This document shows positions 48,753-60,659 of a stretch of DNA of 64,000 nt, piece after piece. Location of the stretch: contig JAODUP010000576.1 in assembly GCA_025642065.1 (NCBI GenBank), positions 186,001 to 250,000 of the forward strand. Direction: 5' to 3'. Source of the stretch: Paralvinella palmiformis (Eukaryota > Annelida > Polychaeta > Terebellida > Alvinellidae). Position 1 is the stretch's first letter. Each line of letters begins with the position of its first letter. A program made the translations under genes and the position numbers. The notes beneath the pieces were generated by a model, which did not search any database, was not told the origin of the DNA, and worked only from the letters and a program-made list of their open reading frames with translations.

Positions 48753-49870
48753 AGTGATAACATCTAGTCAATGTCATAACCCTACCTTATATTTCCTCTA
48801 TAGGAGCAGGTCTTCTCTTTTAACAGAAATCTACTTAATCACCTCTAGTCAAAACTAGTCATTATCTTCTATATTTCACATGTTATTTACCTTGTTGGAC
48901 GATTAAGAATCTGATTTTATCTTTTAATATTTACCATTTATACTTAACAATTTATATCCTAGCTTATACAAACATTTTATCAATGCCAGTAATCCAGCTT
49001 TTTAACTTTTTATAAAGATTCGTTAAAACGGTTTTATTTCCAAACGTTCTAGGACACTGAATGGCCTAAATTGTGCCGATGTGTCGTTAAACAACATTCA
49101 TCCATCCATCCATTCGCATAAAAAACTAAATTATACCATTATGTAGAAAACATTCTCAGCTTTATCACAATGGTGGTTTCCCTTTTCTAGCTCAATTATT
49201 AATAGCTGTATTATTGTGGTTTAGATTTAAAAGTAATCGCAGACTAGGTTAGTTTCGTATTTTCATAAGGAAACCAATATATTTAGAAAGAGTGGAATAT
49301 TGGCAACAACATAACTAGCTTCGTTTGTTAATAGATATTGCCAAGGCCGTGCACAAAGAGGTAAACGGGCCATTTTGTCAAAAAAATCATTTGCGCTTCG
49401 TTTCTGGCCCGTTTTTGACGTAACGTCATTTAACAATTATATCCCCGATTTCAAAACAAATTAGATTAGGGGATAGAGCTATATGCATTCTGTTTATTTA
49501 TTTAATTTATAGTTATTACGTGAAATATTAAGACAACCACACGCGTCATTTTCCTTACGCCCATTTAAAAGCACTTGTCAAATAATATTCACGACGTAAC
49601 GACGTCCCTATCATTGGAGTAATATCAGAGTCAATAGCTCTTAGAAACACAAATCAAGAACGTTTATCTAAACTCGTCAACAGAGACCAGGTATGATAAC
49701 CCAATAACATAGTTGACGGATATTGACATCCTAGTGATTTATCAATAACTAAGTAAACTAAGTCTTCAAAAGCAGAAAATTAATCATTTTATCAGTTCAA
49801 ACGCTTGTTATTTTAATTAGGCTGTCGTTACGTATCCGAGCATCGCTGATGATAAAGGTCCGAGCACTCT

Positions 49871-49884
49871 ATGCGCATGCGCCA
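49871..49884. promoter_or_regulatory. NRF-1-like palindrome
   Basis: ATGCGCATGCGCC contains the full NRF-1 consensus palindrome GCGCATGCGC. It stands in otherwise AT-rich sequence, 0.6 kb upstream of the candidate transcript at 50.5 kb. Only the motif supports it. Confidence 0.35.
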
Positions 49885-50477
49885 AGTTTGGTACGCAGAA
49901 CAGCAAGCCGAGCATCGGAATCGTGTTTGTTGGTGATAAAGATCCGAGCATATACAAATCTGTCCATCAATGTTATTGTAAATCTGAACCATTTCATGAT
50001 CGTTTTTAGTTTTTTATCTGCTCGTATCAGTTTCAGTGACGAGAGCTTAGTTGTAATTGCTGCTACTAGTGGTTAATAAAGATATTGGATTAAGTCTATT
50101 AATAGGCATTATAATCAGATTAAAAAGAAAGTCTGACATTTATAACAAATGCTGTATTTTATGGTTCCTTCAACCAAGGAAATATCATTTTCTATGGGTA
50201 TACTATTTATTCAAGTTTTTCTGTTCTAAGTGGTTTTTTTAAAGGCAGTATTATAGTCATTGTATCAAAGGGTATTCAAGACCAGTAGAAGTCATTAGAC
50301 CTAACTTGATCAATTAAAATTAGTAGTTTCTAAACATACAGTTTAATATCAGACTATTAATTCAAATATAACCTAGTGTAAATAATATAACCTAGTGTAA
50401 ATAAACAATACAATACATCAGTAATATTCCATCGGTCACAAGACATGTAGCGTATTCCCGCCAATTTAATCACGTGG

Positions 50478-51130
50478 TTCAAGGAGTGGCGCCGATGCCG
50501 GCTTCCGTTGGATCATAAGACCTTTGTTTGTTGAGCAAGGCAGATATTGTTTAAACGAAGTATTACCAGAAGCACAATCATAATTGAAAATTTAACATAT
50601 ATTGGTAAGTTTAACTATTCATAACTATATACATTAATAGAGCTAAACTATATTATATTACAGCAATAACCGTAACTTCGTATAACATATAAACTTGATA
50701 TTTAAACATAGCGTCATATCAAATATCTACGTTTATGATCGTGATAGACAAGAACTAAATTAGTGGAAAATCTTGCATATAAATATTCCTAAACACTGGT
50801 CTACAAGATGTAGCGTAATAGCCTCTTGTATCTCCAGGCAGGACGAAACGGAGATCGTGTAAGGTTTGTGCGGAGCGGCTATGTTACAGGGGTAAGTTGT
50901 TGCTACTTATTTCTACATAGTCCGGTTCTGCTGGCATAAATGCCATGTAACTGATCGCTATATTACTCGTATAATTGTTTAATTACCGAATAAATTATAT
51001 TACCATTGCATGTGCTAGGCATGCATAAAAGTTATGTTTCCCGATTTTAATATATTAGTATAATTATATATTTTCCAGGATTTGTTTTGTATGTTGGTGA
51101 ACCAAATAAACACGAACAAATAGATTTATG
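50478..51130 (+). ncRNA. Candidate three-exon non-coding transcript
   Basis: Exons: about 50478-50604 (donor ATTG/gtaagttt), 50838-50891 (acceptor tctccag, donor CAGGG/gtaagttg) and 51079-about 51130 (acceptor atattttccag). AATAAA at 51105-51110 is followed by a GT-rich stretch (TGTTGTGATTGTATGCGTGG). An E-box CACGTG lies at 50471-50476. Spliced length is about 230 nt, and its frames give only 6-10 codon peptides. All splice signals agree in strand and order, but transcription is inferred. Confidence 0.45.
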
Positions 51131-51139
51131 TTGTGATTG

Positions 51140-51178
51140 TATGCGTGGTCAAACAAAGAAAGACAAAACATAAGTGAG

Positions 51179-51210
<32 letters not shown>

Positions 51211-54200
51211 GCCGGTTTATTGCTATAACTCGGAATGAATAAATAAATACATATACAATACCAGTATTTATGTTATATCAGCCATAATAAATACATTTAT
51301 TATAATATATTTTTGAAGTTGTTGTCGTGTAATTTATTTGTCAACAAAGTCCTAGCATCCACATCTCACTCGCTCTCCGAGTCATCTGTGTCTGGATATT
51401 TAATGCCACACCCGTGAGTTTCCCGAACAAAAACACAATCATTTAACAGTCTGGATATCTATTCCGGATATCTGAAGTTTTTCATTCGGCACAGACAGGA
51501 GTGAGGTTCAAAGACAGAAGGGAATGATGTCAAGAGCCGAGAGCTCAATCGGTCTACTACAAGATAATTTTTAATATTCCTCATGACAATCTTGTCCTTA
51601 GAGAACAGGTTAAGAAACTCTCATATTAACGTTATGACGTTATGGTAATCAGACATTACATGATTTATATGGTGCTTATGATGCTCGAGCATGCGCAATA
51701 AAGGTACAAATTAAGCACGATGTTTTCCGCTTCTAAATACCTGAATTAACGATCTTTTGATGCCAATTCGACCAGGATTAACCCCCTTGAAGGTTTCAGA
51801 AACGGAGTAAGAACCACAGGGGGACAGACGACAAAACTCATTCATCGTCGTGGGCAATCAGCGGATCGAACCACATCATTTCTACTTCGGATAAACAGAC
51901 ATTAGTTCATTCACAACAAGGTTTGATTATTTATATGAATGCTATACTAGAATTCCTAAAATAAATAGACACGAAGATACTAAGATTTAACACCTGTCAC
52001 AAAATTGGAAGAGATTTTGTCTGTCTGCCTTCTTCGATCCATTTGGCATTTCATCACCCGTCCATATCGGAGCCAAAATCTTCATTCAAAATGTATGTAC
52101 CATGAACTTAAATTGGGATGAACAACTAAGTACAGAAATCAATTGTGCATGCTTCTCTGCGCACAACCAATTAGAGAGTGTGAGCTGCGTGTGTCTGTAG
52201 GTGCAAGCATGAGAGCCTATGGTGCAGCAGCATATCTGAAACATACCGTAAGTTTCATGACAACCGCGTTAATAGTCTCCGGAATGGTATTAGTTTCTAT
52301 GATAATCTTTACTGCCACATTATAAATTCTTGATATGGTGTAGCCTATATGAGTGCATTATGATAATTATTTCGTTTACATGAGACCGTTATAAATATAT
52401 GACACACTTCCTGTTTTCTGGTCATGCGCAAAATATAAAAAATCATGGTTGTAGAAAAAATGTGGTTTTAGAAGTTGTAGTCTTGTCGTATATGCATAAA
52501 AGAACCTGAATACTTGACAAATAGATTGTTCAGCAATATAATAGACAACGGTATTGTGTATTATGTGAAAACTGCACCTTTTTCCAGATGATGAAAAAGA
52601 GGATTTTTCATCCCCGTCCATACCTTGAGCACCTGTATGTCTTAACTAACTTAATAGGTAACCTGAAATAAAAGAATTCTTACCGGATCAACTGAATCTT
52701 GGATACAAGCGATGTTAAAAATGGAACTTACAGGTGACGGACCCAAAATGTACTTTGTTAATATTGAGAGGTCTGTAGGTAAACCAGTAATTGGCTGGAA
52801 TCAGATAACAGCAAAGTTTGCAATAATTTAAAGTAAAGAGATAGACAAAAGCATAATAAGAATATAATTGTCTATTATAGTACACTCTGATGATCAATTG
52901 TACAAGACTCTCCACGGAAATGAGATGAAAAGATGACCTGGTGACCCGTAGATTCTACAGTTGCGTATACTAGTAACTGCACCACAGACGACCATTTAAC
53001 ATTATATTATCGCTAGATCCCGAAAATTGAAATGTTTTATGAATAGATGTTTGACTGTATAAATGACTGATTTAGATTTTGTTTGCATGTGAGACATAGA
53101 AGTAACTTCGTGTTTCACCAGTAGATGTCGCTTAACTTCCGATTATGTTAAGATAGTAAATAAAGCATACGTGTCAGGAAGTCAGATATTTTTAAAATGA
53201 TGACTCAGGATTATTTATATTGTCGTGGTCTCACAATATACATGAGCTTCCAACTTTTTGACATTAGAAGAATAAATGGTTGGGAAAGATAGTAGTCTGA
53301 TTTTGGGCCTTATTGCAGACGTAGACATCATCCGAAGTCACATAAACAACTTATTTGGTGCATAGTGCGCTTATTAAAAACATAGGATTCTAAAAGATTT
53401 GAAGAAATAAGGTCACCAAAGTTTGCAATAATGTATTTGTCTCGCAACAGTGTTAATACATGTTTAATAGTTGACATCTAGGGGTCGGTTGTGAGGTGTA
53501 CTAAAACAGGCTTTGTTTAAAATATAGTCACTCAACAAAGGTCTCATAGAGAAAAATACACCGAAATATGTGTTTATTTGGTGATACACTTTTGTTAAAA
53601 AAATTACGTAGTCTAGATATATAATAGGACTAGCTCTAACAATGAAACTGCTGATAATTCACCTGAATGGGTCAGATAAAGAAACAACTAAAAATGGGGC
53701 TTTTATTGTGGAAAATTAGTTTTTGGATAAATTTAGGCAAATTCTTAGAAATTACGTAGACCTAGATTTCATCTGGTGAATTTCCACATTTCTAAGAAAC
53801 ATTCCTGTATGACTAAAAATGTTTAATAGAACTTTGTATTTAATAGTAATAATAATGATAACATAATCCCAGACCTCCTATATTTCCTATAATTCCTATA
53901 TTTTTATAGAACTTGCCTATATTTGAAGTAAAATGCCTATATTTCCTATATTTGAGTATCATCAGGGCCTATGAATAAATGGTTGTGAATGCCGAGTTAA
54001 CCGGGTCTCTCTTAGGGCATCACAGATGGTATTGTTTAGATAAGGTTTTGTTATGACAATGCGGTTGTTTTTTATATATGTTTAAGTATATACCTGGAGA
54101 GCTCTATATTGTAATTTCGGACTGGTAGCTCCTATATATTTTTATTTCGACTTGTGTGTTCTATTACTGGTATCCATAGTCAATTATTAACGTCAATTTT

Positions 54201-56990
54201 GTTTATTTATTGGCAACACTAACAATGCAGTTGATATATGGATTGTAAACACTACAATATACACCACAGCGGTATATTATTATTGCACAGTTCAATATAG
54301 TCGGGAACATACACGTAAAAGTTGCAACAAACTCTGTGCCATTTTTATATTCTCCCCAATATTTGAATATTTTCTGCTGAAGTTCACGATATTTAGTTTC
54401 TTGATGGCGCTTGAGCTTTGATTCGCTCACCAGTCGGACTTGGAGATGTATACCAGCCTTGCTACTACCCCATGCCTCATCATGGACCAGTGTGATCAGC
54501 AGACATGCGGTCAATTCAATTCCGCAATTGGAATTGATTATTTAAAAAAAAATTAAATTGGTATTAATAAATTTGGAAGTGGAGTTTCCTATAACAAAAT
54601 TTAATCCACAAATTAATTTACCATTTAATTTTTATATTCAGAAATATAGAAGCATGTAAAATTGCATGTGAGGATGCCCAGGCTTGTTTAGTCTATTGTG
54701 TCACCCCTCGACATGATTGTTTGTACATATACTGAGTACATATACACTTCAGGCTGTTGGGGGCTACACAGTGTTGATAAGGTAAACGGAAAAAAGGAAA
54801 CAGGTAAAAATAGGTGGGAAAACAGGAAACAGGAAAAAAAGTAACGGACAAATTGCAAGTTATTAATATGATTTTATTGCAGATACATATACATTTTATA
54901 CCACGTGTAGACTTCATAACACATTATCACATACACAATACATAAATCAGAACACTTCTAAATTAAACATATTTAATTGCGTATATTGTCGTCGGTCGTC
55001 ACTATCTATATATCCCCGGTATATATCAACATATTAGGCAACGTATCAGTCTGAGGGGCCGAGATTACCAGTCCGAAATAACCAAAGTCCGACGTTACCA
55101 CAGAATGTTGTCTTACAAATTTGAGGTATTTGGTAATGATGAGAGAACAATCTCTAGCTTATAGGTAAGCAAAATAGTTGTGTATGTTCACTATGCCCAA
55201 GGTGAGTAAATTAAGTGTAACTGTAGTGCAGTGTTTTTGTTACATATGAATGACCTATATTTAGCCTATAATTGACCTAAAATATCCTATATTTCTTATA
55301 TTTTGATTGACAATATTGGCTCGGATGTATGTAATGATAATAGGATTCAGTTTCTGACGAACACCTGATCGAGACAAAGAAAGTTGTGAAGTTTCACTTA
55401 ACAAAATAACGGATCTATTACGGAATTCGTAGGACCCATCTCAAATAAAGTCCCGTTAACTAATTGAACTTATAAAATATATTTAGAAGTTAAAGGTCAG
55501 TAGAAAATGGACACAATTACTGTAGATCGAGTTGTGGCCATAAAGTGTTGAACATGGTAAACTGAGTGAACGTATTGCGTGATTTAGAAAGTGAAAATGG
55601 TGTCACTAATCAACTGTTAGTTTCTGATGCCAACAGGTGATCTATGTTTCTTACCTTTCTTTGTTCTTCTTCATTCTGACATTTACTTCACTTTAATCAG
55701 ATATCACTCGTTGTAAGACAGAATTGTAAAGTCGTGGTATAGCATCTAAAAGTAAACACCAACTCCAACTGTATAGTATTGAGAAAACTAACTTTCTCGC
55801 TCTCGCTACTAAATATCCGGTACTGGTCTATATAAAGGCTAAATATGTTTAATAAAACAACAACAAACATCAACAACAGTGATGTGAAATAACTACAAAA
55901 AACATAAGTCTTAAATAGAAACTTTATCTTCTATATCCCCCTAGTTATCAAACGGGGGATTATATATATATATATATATATATATAGTGAGAATCTGTTA
56001 ATTCCGACACATTATTGCCTCCGCTAGATTTAGCTCCATTATAAATGACTCTTTAATCCCGCAAAATCGTGTTCCGCGTTCCGACTCCGACACTTCATTT
56101 CGCCAACAGAATGTGACATTTCAATGTAAAATGATAATCCGGCAATATTTCCGCTGGTTCAGTTATACAAGACACACCGACATATTGTCAATAATGGTTA
56201 ATAAACCCATTCGCACACATTAATTTATATATCGTAACAAATTGCAATCGTCCTTGACCGACCGACACGATGCTTCCATTGCCTTTGGCTATCTCGGAGT
56301 CACACATAATCATTCATGGCTAATTACAAATACAAATGTGTGATCTTTCACGGACTTAACATTCCGACATTCACTGTTATCTGACATATTATCATGTGAC
56401 AAACCTTGTTGGGATAACGGATTCTCTTTGTATATCAATTTCTGCCAGGGATCAGTTTTAAAGGTTTATTTTATTCGGAACAACAGATTTCTATCAACAA
56501 AATTATACCTTCGTGGTTCGTGGAAATGAAAATCTGTCTGTAAACACGAGAACAATTGGTTCTTATCAGAAGTCAGTTGGACGTATGTGAACAAAACAAC
56601 TGAAATAAAAAAGTTGCCACAGCATTCACACACACACGTGTGGCGTACGAAAAGCGAATTAGATTGGCCCCAACTGATCAATAGATCAAGTGGATAGGTG
56701 CTTTAATTTAGATACCACCACACCTAACTGCATATACTTAGGGACGCTAAATTAGGCGTGAATGAACGTTCCCTTAGTGATGAACTGAAACGTATGAGTA
56801 TTAGCTGTTAGGTTCGATAAATCATAGTATTTACTCAGGTTTGAGACGATGAGTTCTGGTCCAGTAATAATCCATTGTGCAGTATTGGTACTTTGTTTTT
56901 ATTTTAGCTAAATCACTTCAGTGAGTCCATACTGAGTTAGTAGTGTACATTGTCTCACGTGGTTGACAAACTATAATGTTTGTTAACACG
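51140..56990. other. Non-coding stretch, mostly featureless
   Basis: Apart from the truncated MITE at 54.5 kb, (AT)n tracts and CCTATATTT-rich patches near 53.87-53.95 and 55.24-55.31 kb, I see no gene. Small frames (for example MDGDEKSSFSSSGK at 52621 on the minus strand, ending at a possible donor) are too short to call. Confidence 0.45.
54500..54655 (-). mobile_element. hAT-type MITE, CAATTCC family, copy 3 (truncated)
   Basis: It begins with the family terminus CAGACATGCGGTCAATTC, then CAATTGGAATTGATT and the reverse complement of the TTTGTAGGAAATT and CAGAAATAT blocks. The opposite terminus is missing. Confidence 0.7.
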
Positions 56991-56999
56991 CTGATGATC

Positions 57000-57091
57000 T
57001 ATAAAAGGCCTAACTTTTCACTTGGGTTAGAGAAGAACTTCGACGCCAGACTAATCGGACCTGTACCGATATATTTGGTTCATATAGGTAG
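57000..57091 (+). promoter_or_regulatory. Candidate TATA promoter with short first exon
   Basis: TATAAAAGG at 57000-57008 is a strong TATA box. About 80 nt on, CATATAG/gtaggatt could be a donor ending a short leader exon. No coding exon was found downstream before the minus-strand gene at 58.9 kb, so the gene it would serve is unknown. Confidence 0.3.
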
Positions 57092-57519
57092 GATTTATTT
57101 AGTTATTTGAAGCCAGAATAAAGCTGAGGTGTCGAAAGTTTTATGTACAGGTTTCTTTTGGACCACAGAAAATTACTGTTGAATGTAAACTGTGGTGTCA
57201 AAATAGTTTATGATATGAGTAGCAAGTCACCATTGAACCACACGCCGTTTGTTTGTTGGAGCTGTGGTATCAAATGGTATGTTTTTTCCCCGTTTTTTGT
57301 ACGTAGCCTGCATTTCCTTTCCTGTGGGCGTGACATATTTGTGGGGTACGGCAATTAGTGGTTTCCCCCTATTAAAAACAGTTGGAAGCACCATTTTCAA
57401 ATGGGAAAGGGAAAATTAATTTTTGAAATTATTTAGGGTTTTTAAAAATGGGGTAAGCCCCGAAGGATATTTTTGTTGATGTTCTGTGCCGTTGCCTTTT
57501 ATATTACCCAACCCCCGCA

Positions 57520-57835
57520 CACACGCACGCACCAACACGCACACAACACAACACGCCCCCATACACCCCAAAAATACACCCCAAAAATACACGCACAAAC
57601 ATACACGCACAAACATACACGCACAAACACACCCACAAATATACACCCACAAACATACACCCACAAACATACACCCACAAACATACACACGCCCACATAC
57701 ACCCGCAAACATACACCCACAAACATACGCAAGCCCCCACATACACGCACACACACACACAACACACACACACACACACATACACGCACCATACACGCAC
57801 ACACATACAACACAACACCACACACATGCACACGA
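57520..57835. repeat. CA-rich minisatellite (ACACCCACAAACAT-type units)
   Basis: An imperfect tandem array of 12-16 bp units such as CACCCACAAACATA and CACGCACAAACATA, grading into (CA)n. It almost lacks stop codons in several frames on both strands. The resulting His/Thr-rich or Cys/Val-rich frames are by-products. Confidence 0.9.
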
Positions 57836-58734
57836 GTTTGGGAGTTCTCAGAAGTGATCTAATGTCCAGCTCTCCTTAAGTTCGGTGTTGATTGAACTTA
57901 AAAGTGGACAACTTGTAGAGTATGTCTAGACAGGTGGAAGATGAAACCATTGATTGTGATATAATAGTTTATTCCACGCTCAATAAATACATTCCAGTAG
58001 CAATATAATTTATGCGTTCTGGACATATTTTTTGTGTCTCTGGCTTTTCAGATAGTAACATTGAGTACCATTTTCCGGTAATTTTGAATTTGATGTTGGT
58101 GAAGAATGTCTGAGTCGGGCTTATTTACCTCTTTGTCGCTCAAAGAGACATGTGTGATGGTTACTAAATACAAACAAACTTAAATTAAGTACGACCTAGA
58201 TATTGACGCCAGAATATATTGTCACCCCCCCCCCCCGACATCATTGTTTTAATGTGTTTTTATTATATTTTAGATATCTGTTTAAATTTCTGATATAAAA
58301 CAGGGTGTGAGCAAAGATTAGTATTTTTTCTGTGCTATATTATAAGGAATCTAATACTTAAACAGTTCCAATCTGACGAATTATCCTCACAATCCTTCTG
58401 TATTCAGGAACTTTTTTTTGGGTTCCTTGACATATTCGTTTCGTTATTAAAACTGCAGCAAATACCTAGAGTATTTTGTATTTTCGAGAATCTAAGTACC
58501 TGTAATTCAGTTTTGTTAAACACACATTACACAGATTACCTAAAATACTCAACATATAAAGAGCAAGCATTTTTTTTATTAGCAAAAAAGTTTCCGATAC
58601 ATTTCCAAGATATATAATACTCGGGATACTACTGATATTCTGATTAAACAATGAACATCTCAAACAGATAAGCTAGGCGATGAATGTCATAATCTGTTGG
58701 TGATTATGGTTGTGTGTGGCTGGTTATCGTTGAT

Positions 58735-58806
58735 GTGTGTGTGTGTGGGGGGGGGTCGTATGGGTGTGTGTGAATGGGTATGTATGTATGTATGTATGTG
58801 TGTGTG
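58735..58806. repeat. (TG)n, poly-G and (TATG)n tract
   Basis: TG units, a run of ten G, then TATG repeats and more TG. It lies just 3' of the PGRP-like stop codon. Confidence 0.9.
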
Positions 58807-58949
58807 CGTGTGCAGTTTTGGGGTTTGTTAATAACATACTTTTGGGAATATGGATTATCAAAGTGGAATATCAAAGCAATAACTGTTGTAAACAAAGCTT
58901 GTTGTCTTCGAGTTATCAATCATCTCTCTCTGTACTGTGGACAGAATGT

Positions 58950-60428
58950 TTACTTCTGATCAGTACACAGACCATCACATCTCTCTATCATCTCACAGAA
59001 TGCTTTACCGGTCATCTGGGGGCTCGTAATGAACTCGGCTTCCCGTGACAGTGCTTTTGCTTCCTGTGCACAAGAAATCAGATTCTTCAGAGCATTCTGG
59101 GCTTCTTGGCTTGGTTCCGACTTGGTGAAGTCTCCTAACATGCCTATGCCTGGAGATTGTATTGATAATAAATTTGTTAGGTAATAGACCCATTGCATGA
59201 TGACGTCAAAACCCAAAACGAACCAGGGGCGCTTTGCATTGTGGGATTTATAGGGGGGCCCACTGAGCGATAATACCGTGATAATCCCGCCATTTTAACC
59301 TTAAACGTCAATGTTCCGGATCTGTTATAATCATGCCAAAAACTAACTCCTGCGTACCGTATGCTTATGCCACTAGTAAGCGATATAAAGATTTAAGTTG
59401 GCGTGTGTTATCTGCGAGTCAAATTTATAATTACAGTGTCAGTGTAAGGATTGACTGAAACGGTGAAAGGCGCAAATAAAGTGTAATTTACCAATATTAT
59501 TATCCATCAGATCATAGATAATACTATTGGTAAATAAAGTGCAATTTACCATATTATTATGAAGTAAAATAACCAGTAGATGATATTAAAGTAAACTGGT
59601 TTTCGACTGACCTACAGACATGAAGTGTTTGCCTTTAGTATGTTGTCCAACAACGCCCCAACCTCTTCCTTCATAGATGACTCCATCTTGTCCAATGAGG
59701 AAGTTGTATCGGATGTCATCCTTTCCTTCATCTGACAAACAAAACAACAACTCGAATAATATTCAATATTTGAATGTGATAAACTGTTCTTGTATTTCAT
59801 ATATATTCTTGGTTGTTTTAGAAACAGAGAAAAAATCACTTACCTAGATCACCGGTCTGAAAGGCAGCCAAAAGTTCCTTCATGCACCCTTCATCCTGTA
59901 TACAGCGCTGACAGTTGTACCCAAACAGTCCCACGTTCTTACAGGTATCGGGACCAGTTTGCCAGATTATTATGTTGTCAGCCATACCGTTAACTCGCAG
60001 GATCTGTCGTGGTTCTAGAGCTTGCCAATCTTCTCTTTTGATCATCGCTTTCTCGACTCCTTCACAGAGTTTGCTCATCTGTCGCTTGCTGAAACTTACC
60101 GTCTACTCAACATATAAAATACAAATGTAGTGCAGAGTGGGTGAATTAATTATGATGTTTTAAACATTGGTATTTGGTCTTGCCGAGAACACCACGTGAT
60201 GGATTACATTAAATAAATTAAGAAATAATTCTTTAAATATTATTATAAAATGTTAATTCACTCAATTTTATTATTTGTTTATCACAAAATATATAGAAGA
60301 TAATTTTAAAATAGACGTTGGATATAACCTACTATATAGCCATGGATTCGGGGCCATCCAGCGACACGTTGTTCAGCTAAAAATGCCATACACAGGCCAA
60401 CGAACAACAAAATGCATAAACTCTTCAT
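58950..60428 (-). CDS. PGRP: Secreted peptidoglycan-recognition-protein-like protein, probably non-catalytic
   Basis: A complete 224-aa minus-strand gene in four coding exons: 60428-60333, 60102-59844, 59731-59612 and 59149-58950, with GT/AG borders and matching phases (0, 1, 1). Residues 1-18 form a signal peptide ([18 protein letters not shown]). The PGRP/amidase-2 fold follows: IKREDWQAL (about 53-61), [12 protein letters not shown] (about 75-86), [21 protein letters not shown] (about 123-143), [10 protein letters not shown] (157-166) and [12 protein letters not shown]. The family binds peptidoglycan and some members cleave it with a zinc ion. Here the first zinc His (usual HHTAG) reads Gln, and the GHR...CPG block is replaced by [13 protein letters not shown]. 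Many cysteines suggest disulfides. A role in bacterial sensing is inferred. Confidence 0.88.
59195..59456 (+). pseudogene. THAP-like start within a repeat in the PGRP intron
   Basis: ATG at 59333 opens [23 protein letters not shown], then a total of 41 codons. MPK..CVPY.. followed by KRYKDLSW resembles a THAP-domain start, with the second Cys read as Tyr. Upstream on the same strand are TGACGTCA (CRE), CATTGTGGGA (ZNF143-like, reverse) and CCGCCATTTT (YY1-like). It is probably the 5' end of a THAP transposon copied into the last intron of the PGRP-like gene. Confidence 0.45.
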
Positions 60429-60527
60429 CTGAAATGCAATAACAGATCACAGATCAACTGTTTAGAGGACAATAAAAGACATAGATACCTGCCATTAAGA
60501 ACTCAAGGTAAAACAATATTTCCTGAC

Positions 60528-60620
60528 CTCGTTCTTGTTTCTGTTGTTCGGGAGATATCAAGAAGATGTTCTGTAATCCGGATGTTCTCCAGTCGGTGCC
60601 ACTATCTGTCTTGAGCCGTG
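60528..60620 (-). other. PGRP: PGRP-like gene, non-coding first exon
   Basis: It lies downstream of the TATA box and ends at donor ACGAG/gtcagg (60528). It would splice to the acceptor GCATTTCAG directly before the ATG at 60428. The start (about 60620) is set 25-30 nt after the TATA box. A nearby ATG falls upstream of that start and out of frame. Confidence 0.6.
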
Positions 60621-60638
60621 TATCAATGTTCATGGGAC

Positions 60639-60645
60639 TTTTATA
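60639..60645 (-). promoter_or_regulatory. TATA box of the PGRP-like gene
   Basis: The minus strand reads GCTTATAAAAGTCCC, a TATA box placed about 210 nt upstream of the start codon and correctly spaced for the first exon. A TATA promoter suits an inducible, secreted defence gene, though that is inference. Confidence 0.6.
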
Positions 60646-60659
60646 AGCTCAAGTAAGTT

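Larger units (their letters stand above)
44640..49113 (+). mobile_element. I-type LINE with RNase H and (CATC)n tail, nearly full length
   Basis: A plus-strand non-LTR element: ORF1 with CCHC knuckles, ORF2 with APE endonuclease, RT, RNase H and a C-terminal zinc-knuckle-like segment, a 350-bp 3' UTR, then CATTCATCCATCCATCC. RNase H within ORF2 and a knuckle-rich ORF1 point to the I group (I/Nimb-like). Many frameshifts and stops make it inactive. The 5' end is set at the first recognisable ORF1 sequence and may be too short. Confidence 0.88.

Noticed and set aside
51346..51560. Possible small minus-strand exon ending in an acidic tail (YPDTDDSESE then stop)
   Set aside because: The tail looks protein-like, but upstream in-frame stops close it after a few tens of codons and no convincing acceptor or start ties it to a gene.
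54203..54514. 103-codon minus-strand frame (KRHQETKYRELQQKIF)
   Set aside because: It begins inside the MITE terminus, has no recognised domain, and no convincing splice or start context.
57416..57862. Several 110-135 codon frames, His/Thr-rich or Cys/Val-rich
   Set aside because: They are reading frames through a CA-rich minisatellite, open in many frames at once.
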